Part shown: piece after piece, positions 53,089-61,385 of the stretch
Numbering within the stretch: position 1 is the stretch's first letter
How the letters are laid out: each line of letters starts with the position of its first letter
Assembly (NCBI GenBank): GCA_964500675.1
Contig: CAZCNY010000006.1
Coordinates: 1-64,000 of the forward strand
Length of the DNA: 64,000 bases
Source of the DNA: CAMLJR01 sp964500675
GTDB lineage: Bacteria > Pseudomonadota > Gammaproteobacteria > Pseudomonadales > CAMLJR01
Direction: 5' to 3'
Translations under genes and position numbers: made by a program
The notes under the pieces: model-generated
The model's input: the letters and a program-made list of their open reading frames with translations, nothing else
Databases searched by the model: none
What the model was told of the DNA's origin: nothing

Positions 53089-54213
53089 ATGACACTGCTG
53101 GTCCCCGAGCGCATGCTGGTGTTTTCGCCCGCCCTCGCCGCCACCATCGGCTTGGAGGAGGCAGTGCTGTTGCATGTGCTGCACGACCTCAGTGTGAGTC
53201 GACCCAAACGTCACACGCACAGCCAATTACAGTGGATCGATGTCGACGTTGTTACGCTCGAAAGCCTGCTGCCGTTTTGGGACCGGCGCGAATTGCAGCG
53301 CGTGAGCAAAAGCCTCGCCGACAAGGGCGTCATTCGCATCGACTCGGCACCGCTCAGCAGCACCGACGCGCTGCGCTTCTGCTTCAACACCGAAACAATC
53401 ACCGAAACGCGCACGCCATCGCTCACGCCGATCACTCCGCGCCCCGGTAGCGCGGCGCTGCTCGCCAACAACTGGCGCCCCGATGAAGATCTGCTGCAAT
53501 TGCTCGCGCTCAATCACGGCATTTCGCGCAATTTCGCCCTGCAGCATGTCGAGGATTTCGTGTTGTACTGGCGCGAGCGCGGCGAAGTCAGCCACGCGTG
53601 GTCGAGCCGTTTTCGCCAACACGTACTGCGCGCGTGGCGCTTGGAGCAACAAACTGAAAATGCCAAAAATCGCGTGCCGCGCGAACCCGAAGACGATTGG
53701 CGGCCGAGTGCCGACGCATTGCAAATTCTTGAGCGCGCGGGCATCAATCGCGATTTCATCGACGATGCCGTGCCGGAATTCGTGTTGTATTGGCGCGAGC
53801 GCGGCCACAACGACGGCACCTGGAATTCAAAATTCATCGCCCATGTGCGACGGCAGTGGGCGCGGTATGCAAGCGCGCTCGAACACGAACAAGATCCGCG
53901 CCCGATTTCGGCGAATTGGCAGCCGAGCGAAGACGTGTACGATATTTTGCGCATGGCCAATATCGATATCGCGTTCGCGTGCGAATTACTGCCCGAATTT
54001 ATTTTATTCTGGCGCGATGCGGGCACGCCGCAGCGTTCATGGAACACGAAATTTTTGCAGCACGTGAAATACCAATGGGCCACGCGCCATCATATGACCG
54101 GAGGCTTGAATCGTGCGGGATCTGCAAGCGCTGCTGGCGCCGATGCAAAACAATCTACGTTCGAACAACTCACTGACCGCAGCTGGGCCAAGGGACTCGT
54201 CAATGGCATCTAA
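53089..54213 (+). CDS. Replication protein with three DnaT-like ssDNA-binding repeats
   Basis: A 374-aa protein. Residues about 1-105 look like a winged-helix of the phage replication-O type (EEAVLLHVLHDL, then RRELQRVSKSLADKGVIRI). Then come three tandem copies of the DnaT C-terminal ssDNA-binding domain: about 127-183, 202-259 and 275-331, each with a W.P..D...IL start, a FVLYWRERG-type centre and a W..KF..HV..W end. E. coli DnaT has a single copy. It overlaps the next gene by 11 bases. Probably helps bring the replicative helicase to DNA; this is inferred from the domains and from the partner. Confidence 0.82.
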   Translation: MTLLVPERMLVFSPALAATIGLEEAVLLHVLHDLSVSRPKRHTHSQLQWIDVDVVTLESLLPFWDRRELQRVSKSLADKGVIRIDSAPLSSTDALRFCFNTETITETRTPSLTPITPRPGSAALLANNWRPDEDLLQLLALNHGISRNFALQHVEDFVLYWRERGEVSHAWSSRFRQHVLRAWRLEQQTENAKNRVPREPEDDWRPSADALQILERAGINRDFIDDAVPEFVLYWRERGHNDGTWNSKFIAHVRRQWARYASALEHEQDPRPISANWQPSEDVYDILRMANIDIAFACELLPEFILFWRDAGTPQRSWNTKFLQHVKYQWATRHHMTGGLNRAGSASAAGADAKQSTFEQLTDRSWAKGLVNGI

Positions 54214-54799
54214 CGAACAGCACATACCGATGCCTTCACCCGAGCATCTCGACGCCATCAATCAAGTTTTTGCCGAGCTCAAGCTGGCGTATCACAACCA
54301 GTTTTATAAAGCCTATCCGAACGTGGAAGAACTCGGCATGGCTAAACAATTGTGGCTGCATGCCCTATGCGATTTATCACCTGCGCGGCTGCGCGCGGGT
54401 GTTAGACGCGCGATAAAAAACTCCGAATACCTGCCAAGCCTGCACACGCTGCGCGAATTTTGCGATCCCGAACCGCACGAACTCGGTTTGCCTGACGCGC
54501 GTGCGGCATACATTGAAGCGTGTCGCGCACCGAGTCCGAAGCGCGATGCGCACTGGTCACATCCCATCGTGTATCGCGCGGGGCACGAATCGGATTGGTT
54601 TTTTCTCGCGAACACTCCGGAGAGCGTTGCGTTTCCCGTATTCAAACGCAATTACGAACTGTTAATCGAGCGCCTGCTCAACGGTGAACAACTCGATGTG
54701 CCGCTGCCGAAGGCACTACCGGAAGAAATTCACACGCCGCTGCCGCGCGATGAAAATAAACGCCGCCTCAAACAACTGCGCAGCGAATTGAAAATTTAA
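54203..54799 (+). CDS. Lambda replication protein P-like helicase loader
   Basis: A 198-aa protein similar in pattern to the phage lambda P family: a long helical N-terminal region with VFAELKLAYHNQFYKAYPN, AKQLWLHALCDLSPARLRAG and NSEYLPSLHTLREFC (matching the FLPSPGQFVAWC-type end of the lambda P domain). Lambda P binds and loads the DnaB helicase. The ATG at 54203 is favoured by AAGGGA seven bases upstream; a GTG at 54113 would extend it deep into the preceding gene. No other phage genes are near, so it looks domesticated. Confidence 0.75.
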   Translation: MASNEQHIPMPSPEHLDAINQVFAELKLAYHNQFYKAYPNVEELGMAKQLWLHALCDLSPARLRAGVRRAIKNSEYLPSLHTLREFCDPEPHELGLPDARAAYIEACRAPSPKRDAHWSHPIVYRAGHESDWFFLANTPESVAFPVFKRNYELLIERLLNGEQLDVPLPKALPEEIHTPLPRDENKRRLKQLRSELKI

Positions 54800-54813
54800 T
54801 TTGTGGAATTGAC

Positions 54814-54834
54814 ATGAGCGAACGACTCATATGA
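54814..54834 (+). other. Tiny out-of-frame leader ORF overlapping ubiE start
   Basis: ATG at 54814 opens a six-codon ORF (M-S-E-R-L-I) whose TGA overlaps the ubiE ATG (ATGA). It duplicates the ubiE start region (ATGAGCGAACGA versus ATGAACGAACAA). The layout is the same as at cysE. Confidence 0.45.
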
Positions 54835-55580
54835 ACGAACAAGAAAGCACGCACTTCGGCTACAAAACCGTCAAGGCGAATGAAAAAGCCGGCCTTGTCG
54901 CGGGCGTGTTTCACTCGGTCGCCGCCAAATACGATGTGATGAACGATTTGATGTCGGCTGGCATTCATCGCGTATGGAAGCGTTTCACGATCGAATTGTC
55001 GGGCGTGCGCACGGGCAACAAAGTGCTCGATATCGCCGGCGGCACGGGCGATCTCACCGCGAAATTCAGCCGCATCGTCGGCCCCGCCGGGCAGGTCGTG
55101 CTAGCCGATATCAACGATTCGATGCTCAAAGTCGGCCGCGATAAATTGATCGATCACGGCATCGTCAACAACGTCGAATACGTGCAAGCAAATGCCGAGA
55201 GCTTGCCATTTCCCGATAATTATTTCGATTGCGTGAGCATCGCGTTCGGCCTGCGCAATGTCACCGATAAAGACGCCGCGCTGCGCTCGATGTTGCGCGT
55301 GCTGAAACCGGGCGGACGGCTGCTCGTGCTCGAATTTTCAAAGCCGCGAAGCGCCGCGCTCGGCAAACTCTACGATCTGTATTCGTTCACGGCGCTGCCC
55401 GTGCTCGGCAAATTGATTGCGAATGACAGCGAAAGTTACCGCTATCTCGCCGAGAGTATTCGCATGCATCCCGATCAGGAAACCTTGAAAGCGATGATGG
55501 TGACCGCGGGCTTCGCACGCTGTGAATATTTCAACATGACGGGCGGCGTGGTCGCCCTTCATCGCGGCATTAAACCGTAA
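54831..55580 (+). CDS. ubiE: Ubiquinone/menaquinone C-methyltransferase
   Basis: A 249-aa SAM methyltransferase that methylates the benzoquinol ring in ubiquinone synthesis. SAM motif I is VLDIAGGTGDLTAKF, and the UbiE signature regions YDVMNDLMSAGIHRVWKRF and RVLKPGGRLLVLEFSKP are clear. First gene of ubiE-ubiJ-ubiB. Start discussed at 54814. Confidence 0.97.
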   Translation: MNEQESTHFGYKTVKANEKAGLVAGVFHSVAAKYDVMNDLMSAGIHRVWKRFTIELSGVRTGNKVLDIAGGTGDLTAKFSRIVGPAGQVVLADINDSMLKVGRDKLIDHGIVNNVEYVQANAESLPFPDNYFDCVSIAFGLRNVTDKDAALRSMLRVLKPGGRLLVLEFSKPRSAALGKLYDLYSFTALPVLGKLIANDSESYRYLAESIRMHPDQETLKAMMVTAGFARCEYFNMTGGVVALHRGIKP

Positions 55581-55596
55581 GCCGTGACATAACACC

Positions 55597-56238
55597 GTGA
55601 CGAACGAATCTCGAAAACACACATTTCCCACGCTCAAGGGCGTCGGTCTTGCCGCGCTCGAAACAGCGATCAACGCTGCGCTAAAACTCGATGCCGCGAG
55701 CCGCACCAAACTCGCTGCGTTCGCGGGCGATATCTTTCATCTCGAATGCACAAACCCTGAACTCGATATTTATTTATTGCCGCAACACGACGGCGTACAG
55801 CTCGCGGCGCGCTGGGAAGGCAACGTCACGGCGGGACTGACCGGCACGCGCGCGGATTATCTCGATTTGTTGCACAGCACGGATCCGGCGGCGACGCTGA
55901 TCAACGGCAAACTGCGCGTGCTCGGCGACAGCAAGGCCTTGTTGCGCTTGCGCGACATCGCTGCCGATCTCGATCTCGATTGGGAAGCGCCGCTCACGCG
56001 CGTATTCGGCGATATCGTCGGCCATCAAATGGCGCGCTCGCTGCGTTTCGGTTCGCGTTTATTTTTCGAGGCGGCGAACAGCCTGCGACGGCAGGTGCGC
56101 GATTATATGCAAGAAGAAAATCCGCTCCTCGCCAAACGCTGGCAATTCGAGCATTTCAAACAGGAAGTCACCGATTTGAATGCGCGCACAACGCAATTGG
56201 TCGAGCGCATAAAAAAAATTGAAGTGAAAAATCAGTGA
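55597..56238 (+). CDS. ubiJ: Ubiquinone biosynthesis accessory factor UbiJ
   Basis: A 213-aa protein with an N-terminal SCP2-type lipid-binding domain (about 10-125) and a C-terminal helical/coiled part (KQEVTDLNARTTQLVERIKK). UbiJ binds ubiquinone intermediates and, with UbiK, helps the Ubi complex. The start is a GTG at 55597, and its end overlaps ubiB (GTGA). Confidence 0.92.
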   Translation: MTNESRKHTFPTLKGVGLAALETAINAALKLDAASRTKLAAFAGDIFHLECTNPELDIYLLPQHDGVQLAARWEGNVTAGLTGTRADYLDLLHSTDPAATLINGKLRVLGDSKALLRLRDIAADLDLDWEAPLTRVFGDIVGHQMARSLRFGSRLFFEAANSLRRQVRDYMQEENPLLAKRWQFEHFKQEVTDLNARTTQLVERIKKIEVKNQ

Positions 56239-57842
56239 GCAGAATCCGCCGCGCCCTCACCATCGTTGCCGCCACCGCGCGTTACCGGCTCGATTTGCTC
56301 CTCGATGCCGATGCGCTGCCGGCGCAGCTGAAATTCATCATTAAATACTCGCCGCTGCGCCTGCTGCCCGCACCGCAACAATCGCGCGCCGCGCGCTTGC
56401 GCTTAACGCTCGAATCGCTCGGGCCCATCTTCGTCAAATTCGGTCAAATTCTTTCGACGCGCCGCGATTTATTGCCGCCCGATATCGCCAGCGAACTCGC
56501 CAGATTGCAGGATCAGGTGCCGCCGTTTTCGAGCGCACTTGCGGTTAAAATTATCGAGGACGCACTGGGCGAATCCGTCACGAAAATTTTCGCGGAATTC
56601 GATCCGCGGCCGATGGCATCGGCTTCGGTGGCGCAAGTACACCCCGCGCGTTTGCATAGCGCCGGCAGCGAACCCGGCCGCGAAGTGGTGGTGAAAGTGC
56701 TGCGCCCGGGCATCGAGAAAATCATCAAACAGGATATTGCGCTGCTGTACACGCTCGCGCGCATCGCCGAGCGCTTTTTGCCCGATGGCAGACGCCTGCG
56801 TCCGGTCGAGGTGGTCGAAGAATTCGAATACACCATACTCGACGAACTCGATCTCAAACACGAAGGCGCGAACACCGCGCAATTGCGCCGCAACTGGCTC
56901 GATTCGAAGCTGCTCTACATTCCCGAGGTATTCTGGGATTACACGCGCACCAATGTGCTCGTGCTCGAACGCATTCGCGGCATTCCCGTCACCGATGTCG
57001 CGACGCTGCGCGCGAATGGCACCGATATGAAATTGCTCGCCGAACGCGGCGTCGAAATCTTTTTCACGCAGGTGCTGCGCGACAGTTTTTTTCACGCTGA
57101 CATGCATCCCGGCAATATTTTCGTGTCGTATCAGAACCCGCGCGATCCGCAATACATCGGCATCGATTGCGCGATCATGGGCACGCTGACCGAATTCGAT
57201 CAGTATTATCTCGCGCGCAATCTGCACGCGATTTTCCGCCGCGATTATCACGAGGTCGCGCAATTGCATGTCGAGTGCGGCTGGGTGCCGCCGCACACGC
57301 GCGTGCACGAATTCGAAGCGGCGATACGCACCGTGTGTGAGCCCGTGTTTCACAAGCCGCTCGGCGAAATCTCGTTCGGGCAATTGCTCGTGTATTTATT
57401 TCAAACCGCGCGCCGCTTCGATATGCAGGTGCAGCCGTCGCTGGTGCTGCTGCAAAAAACGCTGCTCAATATCGAAGGGCTCGGGCGCGAGCTGTATCCG
57501 CAACTCGATCTGTGGAATACGGCTTCACCGCTTGTGGAAAAATGGCTGCGCGAGCGCTATTCGCCGCGCAGTCTCTTGAAGAAAATTCGACACAAGCTGC
57601 CGCAGTGGCTCGAACAATTGCCCGAAGTACCGGATTACGTACTCGCCAAATTGCAGATGCCGGCACCCGCTCCAGCGCGGCCGGCTAAGGCGGAGCAATC
57701 GCGCGAAACACGGACGACGGATAAACTCGCCGGACTGCTGATCGCCGCGAGTCTGCTCTATGCGTTGGCGCCAACGCTGCAATTGCCCGCGCTGAGCTGG
57801 GGCGGACTCGCCCTCGCCGCGCTGCTGCTGTGGCGACGCTGA
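56235..57842 (+). CDS. ubiB: Ubiquinone biosynthesis kinase-like protein UbiB
   Basis: A 535-aa atypical kinase/ATPase of the ADCK/UbiB family. The KxGQ region GPIFVKFGQILSTRRDLLPP, the ASVAQVH Ala-rich loop and HADMHPGNIFV (catalytic loop) are present. C-terminal hydrophobic segments (about 495-530) are the two membrane helices. It supports hydroxylation steps of ubiquinone synthesis. The GTG start overlaps the ubiJ stop. Confidence 0.96.
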   Translation: MSRIRRALTIVAATARYRLDLLLDADALPAQLKFIIKYSPLRLLPAPQQSRAARLRLTLESLGPIFVKFGQILSTRRDLLPPDIASELARLQDQVPPFSSALAVKIIEDALGESVTKIFAEFDPRPMASASVAQVHPARLHSAGSEPGREVVVKVLRPGIEKIIKQDIALLYTLARIAERFLPDGRRLRPVEVVEEFEYTILDELDLKHEGANTAQLRRNWLDSKLLYIPEVFWDYTRTNVLVLERIRGIPVTDVATLRANGTDMKLLAERGVEIFFTQVLRDSFFHADMHPGNIFVSYQNPRDPQYIGIDCAIMGTLTEFDQYYLARNLHAIFRRDYHEVAQLHVECGWVPPHTRVHEFEAAIRTVCEPVFHKPLGEISFGQLLVYLFQTARRFDMQVQPSLVLLQKTLLNIEGLGRELYPQLDLWNTASPLVEKWLRERYSPRSLLKKIRHKLPQWLEQLPEVPDYVLAKLQMPAPAPARPAKAEQSRETRTTDKLAGLLIAASLLYALAPTLQLPALSWGGLALAALLLWRR

Positions 57843-57860
57843 CGCGATGGCGCATCGTCC

Positions 57861-57880
57861 GCCGGTTTTCAAAAACCGGC
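57861..57880. repeat. Hairpin between ubiB and hisI
   Basis: A perfect 8-bp stem GCCGGTTT / AAACCGGC with a TCAA loop lies 19 bases after the ubiB stop. No U-run follows, so it may be a partial terminator or an mRNA-stability structure between the ubi and his-tat genes. Confidence 0.5.
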
Positions 57881-57925
57881 TATGCCATAATGACAGCCAA
57901 TCCATGAGGTTTTGAGCCCCGCCCA

Positions 57926-58330
57926 ATGTCCGACGCTCCGCCCTTAGCAGCCGACTGGCTCGACACCGTAAATTGGAATACCGATGGCCTGGTCCCCGCG
58001 ATTGCGCAGGACGCCGCCACCGGCGATATTCTCATGATGGCGTGGATGAATCGCGAAGCGCTGGCGCTGACCGCGCGCGAAGGTCGCGCCGTGTACTGGT
58101 CGCGCTCGCGCCAAAAACTCTGGCGCAAGGGCGAGGAATCCGGTCATCAGCAGGATGTGCGCGAACTACGGCTCGACTGCGATAGCGATGTGATCGTACT
58201 CAAGGTTGAACAACGCGGCGGCATTGCCTGTCATACTGGCAGGCGCAGCTGTTTTTTTCGCGTACTGCGCGATGGGCAATGGCAGACGGTCGATCCTGTG
58301 CTGAAAAATCCGGAAAATATTTACGGTTGA
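57926..58330 (+). CDS. hisI: Phosphoribosyl-AMP cyclohydrolase
   Basis: A 134-aa zinc enzyme for the third step of histidine synthesis. Characteristic MMAWMNREAL, YWSRSRQKLWRKGEESGH, the zinc/Mg region LDCDSDVIVLKVEQRGGIACHTG and RRSCFF are present. It is a stand-alone enzyme, 10 bases ahead of the separate hisE, not the fused HisIE of enterics. Confidence 0.97.
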   Translation: MSDAPPLAADWLDTVNWNTDGLVPAIAQDAATGDILMMAWMNREALALTAREGRAVYWSRSRQKLWRKGEESGHQQDVRELRLDCDSDVIVLKVEQRGGIACHTGRRSCFFRVLRDGQWQTVDPVLKNPENIYG

Positions 58331-58340
58331 GAATGTATCC

Positions 58341-58697
58341 ATGGTTGAAGTCGATCACGTTCTACCCGCACTCACCGCCGTGCTCGAACAACGCAAGCGC
58401 GATGCGCAAGCCGACAGTGCGTATGTAGCCCTTTCGTATGTAGCCAAGCTGCATCACGACGGACTCGATAAAATTTTGAAAAAAGTTGGCGAGGAATGCG
58501 CGGAAACACTGATCGCGGCCAAAAATGCTGAAGCGAATGGCGACAAACAAGCGTTGATTTACGAAACGGCGGATTTGTGGTTTCACAGTTTAGTGATGCT
58601 CTCGCATCTCGGCACCGACTATCGCGCGGTGCTGCATGAACTGGAGCGGCGTTTCGATTTATCCGGGCTCGCGGAAAAAGCTATGCGCGGGTCCTAA
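58341..58697 (+). CDS. hisE: Phosphoribosyl-ATP diphosphatase
   Basis: A 118-aa MazG-fold enzyme for the second step of histidine synthesis. DGLDKILKKVGEECAETLIAAK with the metal-binding EExxE-like glutamates and ETADLWFHSLVML are clear. Slightly longer than the minimal family. Follows hisI. Confidence 0.96.
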   Translation: MVEVDHVLPALTAVLEQRKRDAQADSAYVALSYVAKLHHDGLDKILKKVGEECAETLIAAKNAEANGDKQALIYETADLWFHSLVMLSHLGTDYRAVLHELERRFDLSGLAEKAMRGS

Positions 58698-58739
58698 CGG
58701 CTATTTTTTTGTAACCGATTATTTATTGAGAGGTGTGCA

Positions 58740-58988
58740 ATGGGCAGACTAGGCGAACTTCTTGTCATTCTCGCGATTGTGTTTTTGTTGTTCGGCACCA
58801 AACGCCTGAAAGATTTCGGCGGCGATCTCGGCGCGGCCATCAAAGGCTTCAAGAAAAGCATGGCCGATGAACCACCGAAGCCGCTCGAACAAAATCCAGT
58901 TATCCGAGAAAACACGATTATCGAGGGCAAAGCGGAAACGGTGCAATCCGACACCGCGCAAAACACCAACACACAAAACAAATCGTAA
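58740..58988 (+). CDS. tatA: Sec-independent translocase subunit TatA
   Basis: An 82-aa protein: one N-terminal transmembrane helix (ELLVILAIVFLLFG), then the amphipathic helix (LKDFGGDLGAAIKGFKKSMAD) and a polar tail. TatA polymers form the pathway for folded twin-arginine substrates. An AGAGGTG ribosome site precedes the ATG. Confidence 0.96.
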   Translation: MGRLGELLVILAIVFLLFGTKRLKDFGGDLGAAIKGFKKSMADEPPKPLEQNPVIRENTIIEGKAETVQSDTAQNTNTQNKS

Positions 58989-59006
58989 GCGTCGCTCCAG
59001 CTCTTT

Positions 59007-59420
59007 ATGTTTGATGTCAGTTTTTCCGAATTAGCGCTGATTTTAATTGTCGGGCTGCTGGTATTCGGCCCGGAAAAATTGCCCGAAGTCATTCGCACTG
59101 CCGGCCTCTGGATCGGCAAAATCAAACGCACATACACGCAAATGCGCGCTGAAATCGAGCGCGAAATGGGTGTCGATGAATTGAAGCGCGATCTGCACAA
59201 CAGCACGATCATGCAAAATCTGAAAGACGTGCATAACGATTTGCAGCGCGCCCAACAGGAGTTGCAACATTTGCCCTACGACGTCAGCGATATCGTGCAG
59301 CGCGCGAACGCCAATACCCCAACCGCAGCCACGCCGGCAACACCCGAACCCAATCCTGCGACACCCGCTGTAACGGACAATGCGCCAGCGGCGATAGACA
59401 ATCCTTCAGCGCCGAAATGA
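59007..59420 (+). CDS. tatB: Sec-independent translocase subunit TatB
   Basis: A 137-aa protein with the typical MFDVSFSELALILIVGLLVF helix, the GPEKLPEVIRTAG hinge and a long amphipathic helix. The C-terminal third is low-complexity Ala/Pro/Thr. TatB with TatC recognises signal peptides. Its end overlaps tatC (ATGA). Confidence 0.96.
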   Translation: MFDVSFSELALILIVGLLVFGPEKLPEVIRTAGLWIGKIKRTYTQMRAEIEREMGVDELKRDLHNSTIMQNLKDVHNDLQRAQQELQHLPYDVSDIVQRANANTPTAATPATPEPNPATPAVTDNAPAAIDNPSAPK

Positions 59421-60172
59421 CCGAATCCGACAGCAACGACCCCGCGATGCCGCTGGTGGAGCATCTCACCGAACTGCGCTCGCGCCTGCTGCGCAGTTTA
59501 TTGGTGGTGGCGTTGATTCTGGTGTCGCTGCTGTATTTCAGCAACGATATCTACGCGTTCTTTTCCGAGCCGCTGCGCAAACTGCTGCCGCCCGGCGGCA
59601 CAATGATTGCGACTGACGTGGCGAGCACGTTTTTCGCGCCGTTCAAATTGACGCTGGTGGTGTCGCTTCTAATCGCCATGCCGTACATTCTGTATCAGAT
59701 CTGGGGCTTTATCGCGCCCGGCTTGTACAAGCACGAAAGGATGTTCGCGATCCCGTTGTTCGTTTCAAGCATCGCGCTGTTTTACCTCGGGATGGCGTTC
59801 GCATATTACGTCGCGTTCCCGCTCATTTTTGGTTTCTTCAGCCACATCACACCGGTCGGTGTCGCGTACACGCCCGATATTTCCAAATTTCTCGACGTGG
59901 CGTTAAAGCTGCTGTTCGCGTTCGGTTTTATCTTTGAAATTCCGATCGCCACCGTGCTGCTCGTGTGGTCCGGCATCACCACCGTCGATGCCATGCGCAA
60001 AAAGCGACCCTATGTGATCGTCGGCTGTTTCGTTGTTGGCGCATTGCTGTCGCCGCCCGATGTGCTGTCGCAAACATTGATGGCGCTGCCGATGTGGCTG
60101 TTATTCGAGGCGGGAATTTTCGCGAGCCGCATGATTAAACCACGCGCTGAAGCAGCCGATGATCAGGCGTAG
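59417..60172 (+). CDS. tatC: Sec-independent translocase subunit TatC
   Basis: A 251-aa, six-helix inner-membrane protein that binds twin-arginine signals. Signature MPLVEHLTELRSRLLRSLLV at the start, GFIAPGLYKHERM in the first periplasmic/cytoplasmic loop, and FGFIFEIPIATVLLVW later. Completes tatABC; last gene of the ubi-his-tat run. Confidence 0.96.
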   Translation: MTESDSNDPAMPLVEHLTELRSRLLRSLLVVALILVSLLYFSNDIYAFFSEPLRKLLPPGGTMIATDVASTFFAPFKLTLVVSLLIAMPYILYQIWGFIAPGLYKHERMFAIPLFVSSIALFYLGMAFAYYVAFPLIFGFFSHITPVGVAYTPDISKFLDVALKLLFAFGFIFEIPIATVLLVWSGITTVDAMRKKRPYVIVGCFVVGALLSPPDVLSQTLMALPMWLLFEAGIFASRMIKPRAEAADDQA

Positions 60173-60308
60173 AAGACCTGCTCTAGAGACAGTGTCAGAC
60201 TCCGACCCTGAGTTGACATTCGACATTTCGCGAACTTAATGACCGCTCAACCCCGCATTTCGAAAACCCAACATCCATCGTCCAACCCTGTATTGCAAAT
60301 AGCTCGAT

Positions 60309-61096
60309 TTAATCCTTTGCCAACAATAGCGCCGCTGCAATCGGACCGCCGCCCGAGGTGGCGACAGCGACGCGCGGATCGCCCGGAATCTGGCGAGCGC
60401 CACCTTCGCCGGTTTCACAAAAGCCCAAACCCTCGAGCCAAGCGATCGGTTGAAATGCGAAGTCATCATAAAATTGCACGGTGTCAACATCGGCGGGCGT
60501 GTAATCGGTGCGTTGCCATAATTCTTTTCCGGTGGGATACGCGGCAGCTCATTCGGCTTGATCCCAACTGTAGCGCTCGACCGACCCCGCCGATGCGGCG
60601 ATGCGAATCGACGTGGTTTTAATTTCATGCAATGCATCGCCGGCGGAAACGATTAATACCGTCGAGGCGTCGGTGTAGCGATCACAATCGTAAAGACAGA
60701 ACGGCGTCGTGATCATGCGCGCGGAAAAATACTCATCCGCGTCAACGACTTTTAAACGATCGCACGCGGATTGCACGCAGCGTTCGCGTGATCGTTCAAT
60801 GCAATTTGCGCGAGCTGCTCGCGCGTTAAACCATAATGCCGCATGTGGCGCATGACGAATTGCGCCGTCATTTCACCAGCACCGACATGCCAATTCGTTT
60901 TCAGCTCTAACACTTCGATTAATTCGTCAGAGCCCACAGGCGAGAAACCGAGAAACAACGCCGTTTTTCCCGAATATGTCGCCACGCCATCGATTTCTTC
61001 GAGCGCTAAACCCGCATCGGCGATCGCTTCGCGCACAGCATCCAACGTCAATCCCATCGCCGATCGCGACGGCACACGCGAATTGCCAATTCCCGC
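60309..61096 (-). pseudogene. Broken SCP2-type thiolase / lipid-transfer protein gene
   Basis: Thiolase-like pieces are read on the minus strand: GIGNSRVPSRSAMGLTLDAV, then RHMRHYGLTREQLAQIALND and NPRAI in one frame (to about 60760); DEYFSARMITTPFCLYDCD in the next frame (60776 onward); then an in-frame TGA at 60551-60549; then LWQRTDYTPADVDTVQFYDD and a normal C-terminal end TSGGGPIAAALLLAKD. The N-terminus is lost, and by comparison with remembered family members two internal stretches (after GAGEM and after GEGGAR) are missing. So the gene has at least a frameshift, a stop and deletions. Confidence 0.8.
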
Positions 61097-61328
61097 CGAT
61101 TTAGTATTACCGCCAGCGATGGGGGATAAGAATGATCCGCGCGCAGCGGTGCGTGAGCCAGGACCGTATATTCGTTTATGCGAAGTATTGCGCGCCGGTG
61201 TCGATGGCCGCGAAATTGTGAGCGCAGTGCCGCCGCCGACATTTCGCGACGGCCTCGCGTGTATGCAGGTGATGGACGCGATTCGCGATTCCGCTGCCGA
61301 TGACGGTGCCGTGATAAATCTCGCGTAG
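61080..61328 (+). pseudogene. 3' remnant of a Gfo/Idh/MocA-type oxidoreductase
   Basis: The plus-strand frame from about 61080 to the stop at 61328 reads ELPIPADLVLPP, EPGPYIRLCEVLRAGVDGRE and DGLACMQVMDAIRDSA, the C-terminal pattern of Gfo/Idh/MocA NAD-dependent oxidoreductases. The whole N-terminal cofactor domain is missing; upstream sequence in the same frame is antisense to the thiolase remnant. It is therefore a truncated leftover joined to the other pseudogene. Confidence 0.65.
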
Positions 61329-61343
61329 AAAAATAAATTCGCC

Positions 61344-61377
61344 AAAAAAACGCGGAGCAAGCTCCGCATTTTTTTGA
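61344..61377. terminator. Bidirectional rho-independent terminator
   Basis: A perfect 6-bp stem GCGGAG / CTCCGC with loop CAAG is flanked by seven A's on the left and seven T's on the right, so it can end transcripts from both sides. It lies just past the 3' end of the amidohydrolase gene and just past the oxidoreductase remnant. Confidence 0.9.
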
Positions 61378-61385
61378 CGCTAAAT

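Noticed and set aside
56469..57383. Long minus-strand ORF (304 codons) over ubiB
   Set aside because: Antisense shadow of ubiB.
60549..60551. In-frame TGA read as selenocysteine
   Set aside because: The thiolase remnant also has a frameshift and deletions, selenocysteine is not known in this family and no SECIS-like hairpin was evident just downstream.
60843..61079. Plus-strand extension of the oxidoreductase remnant
   Set aside because: The frame is open, but this part is antisense to the thiolase remnant and lacks oxidoreductase resemblance.
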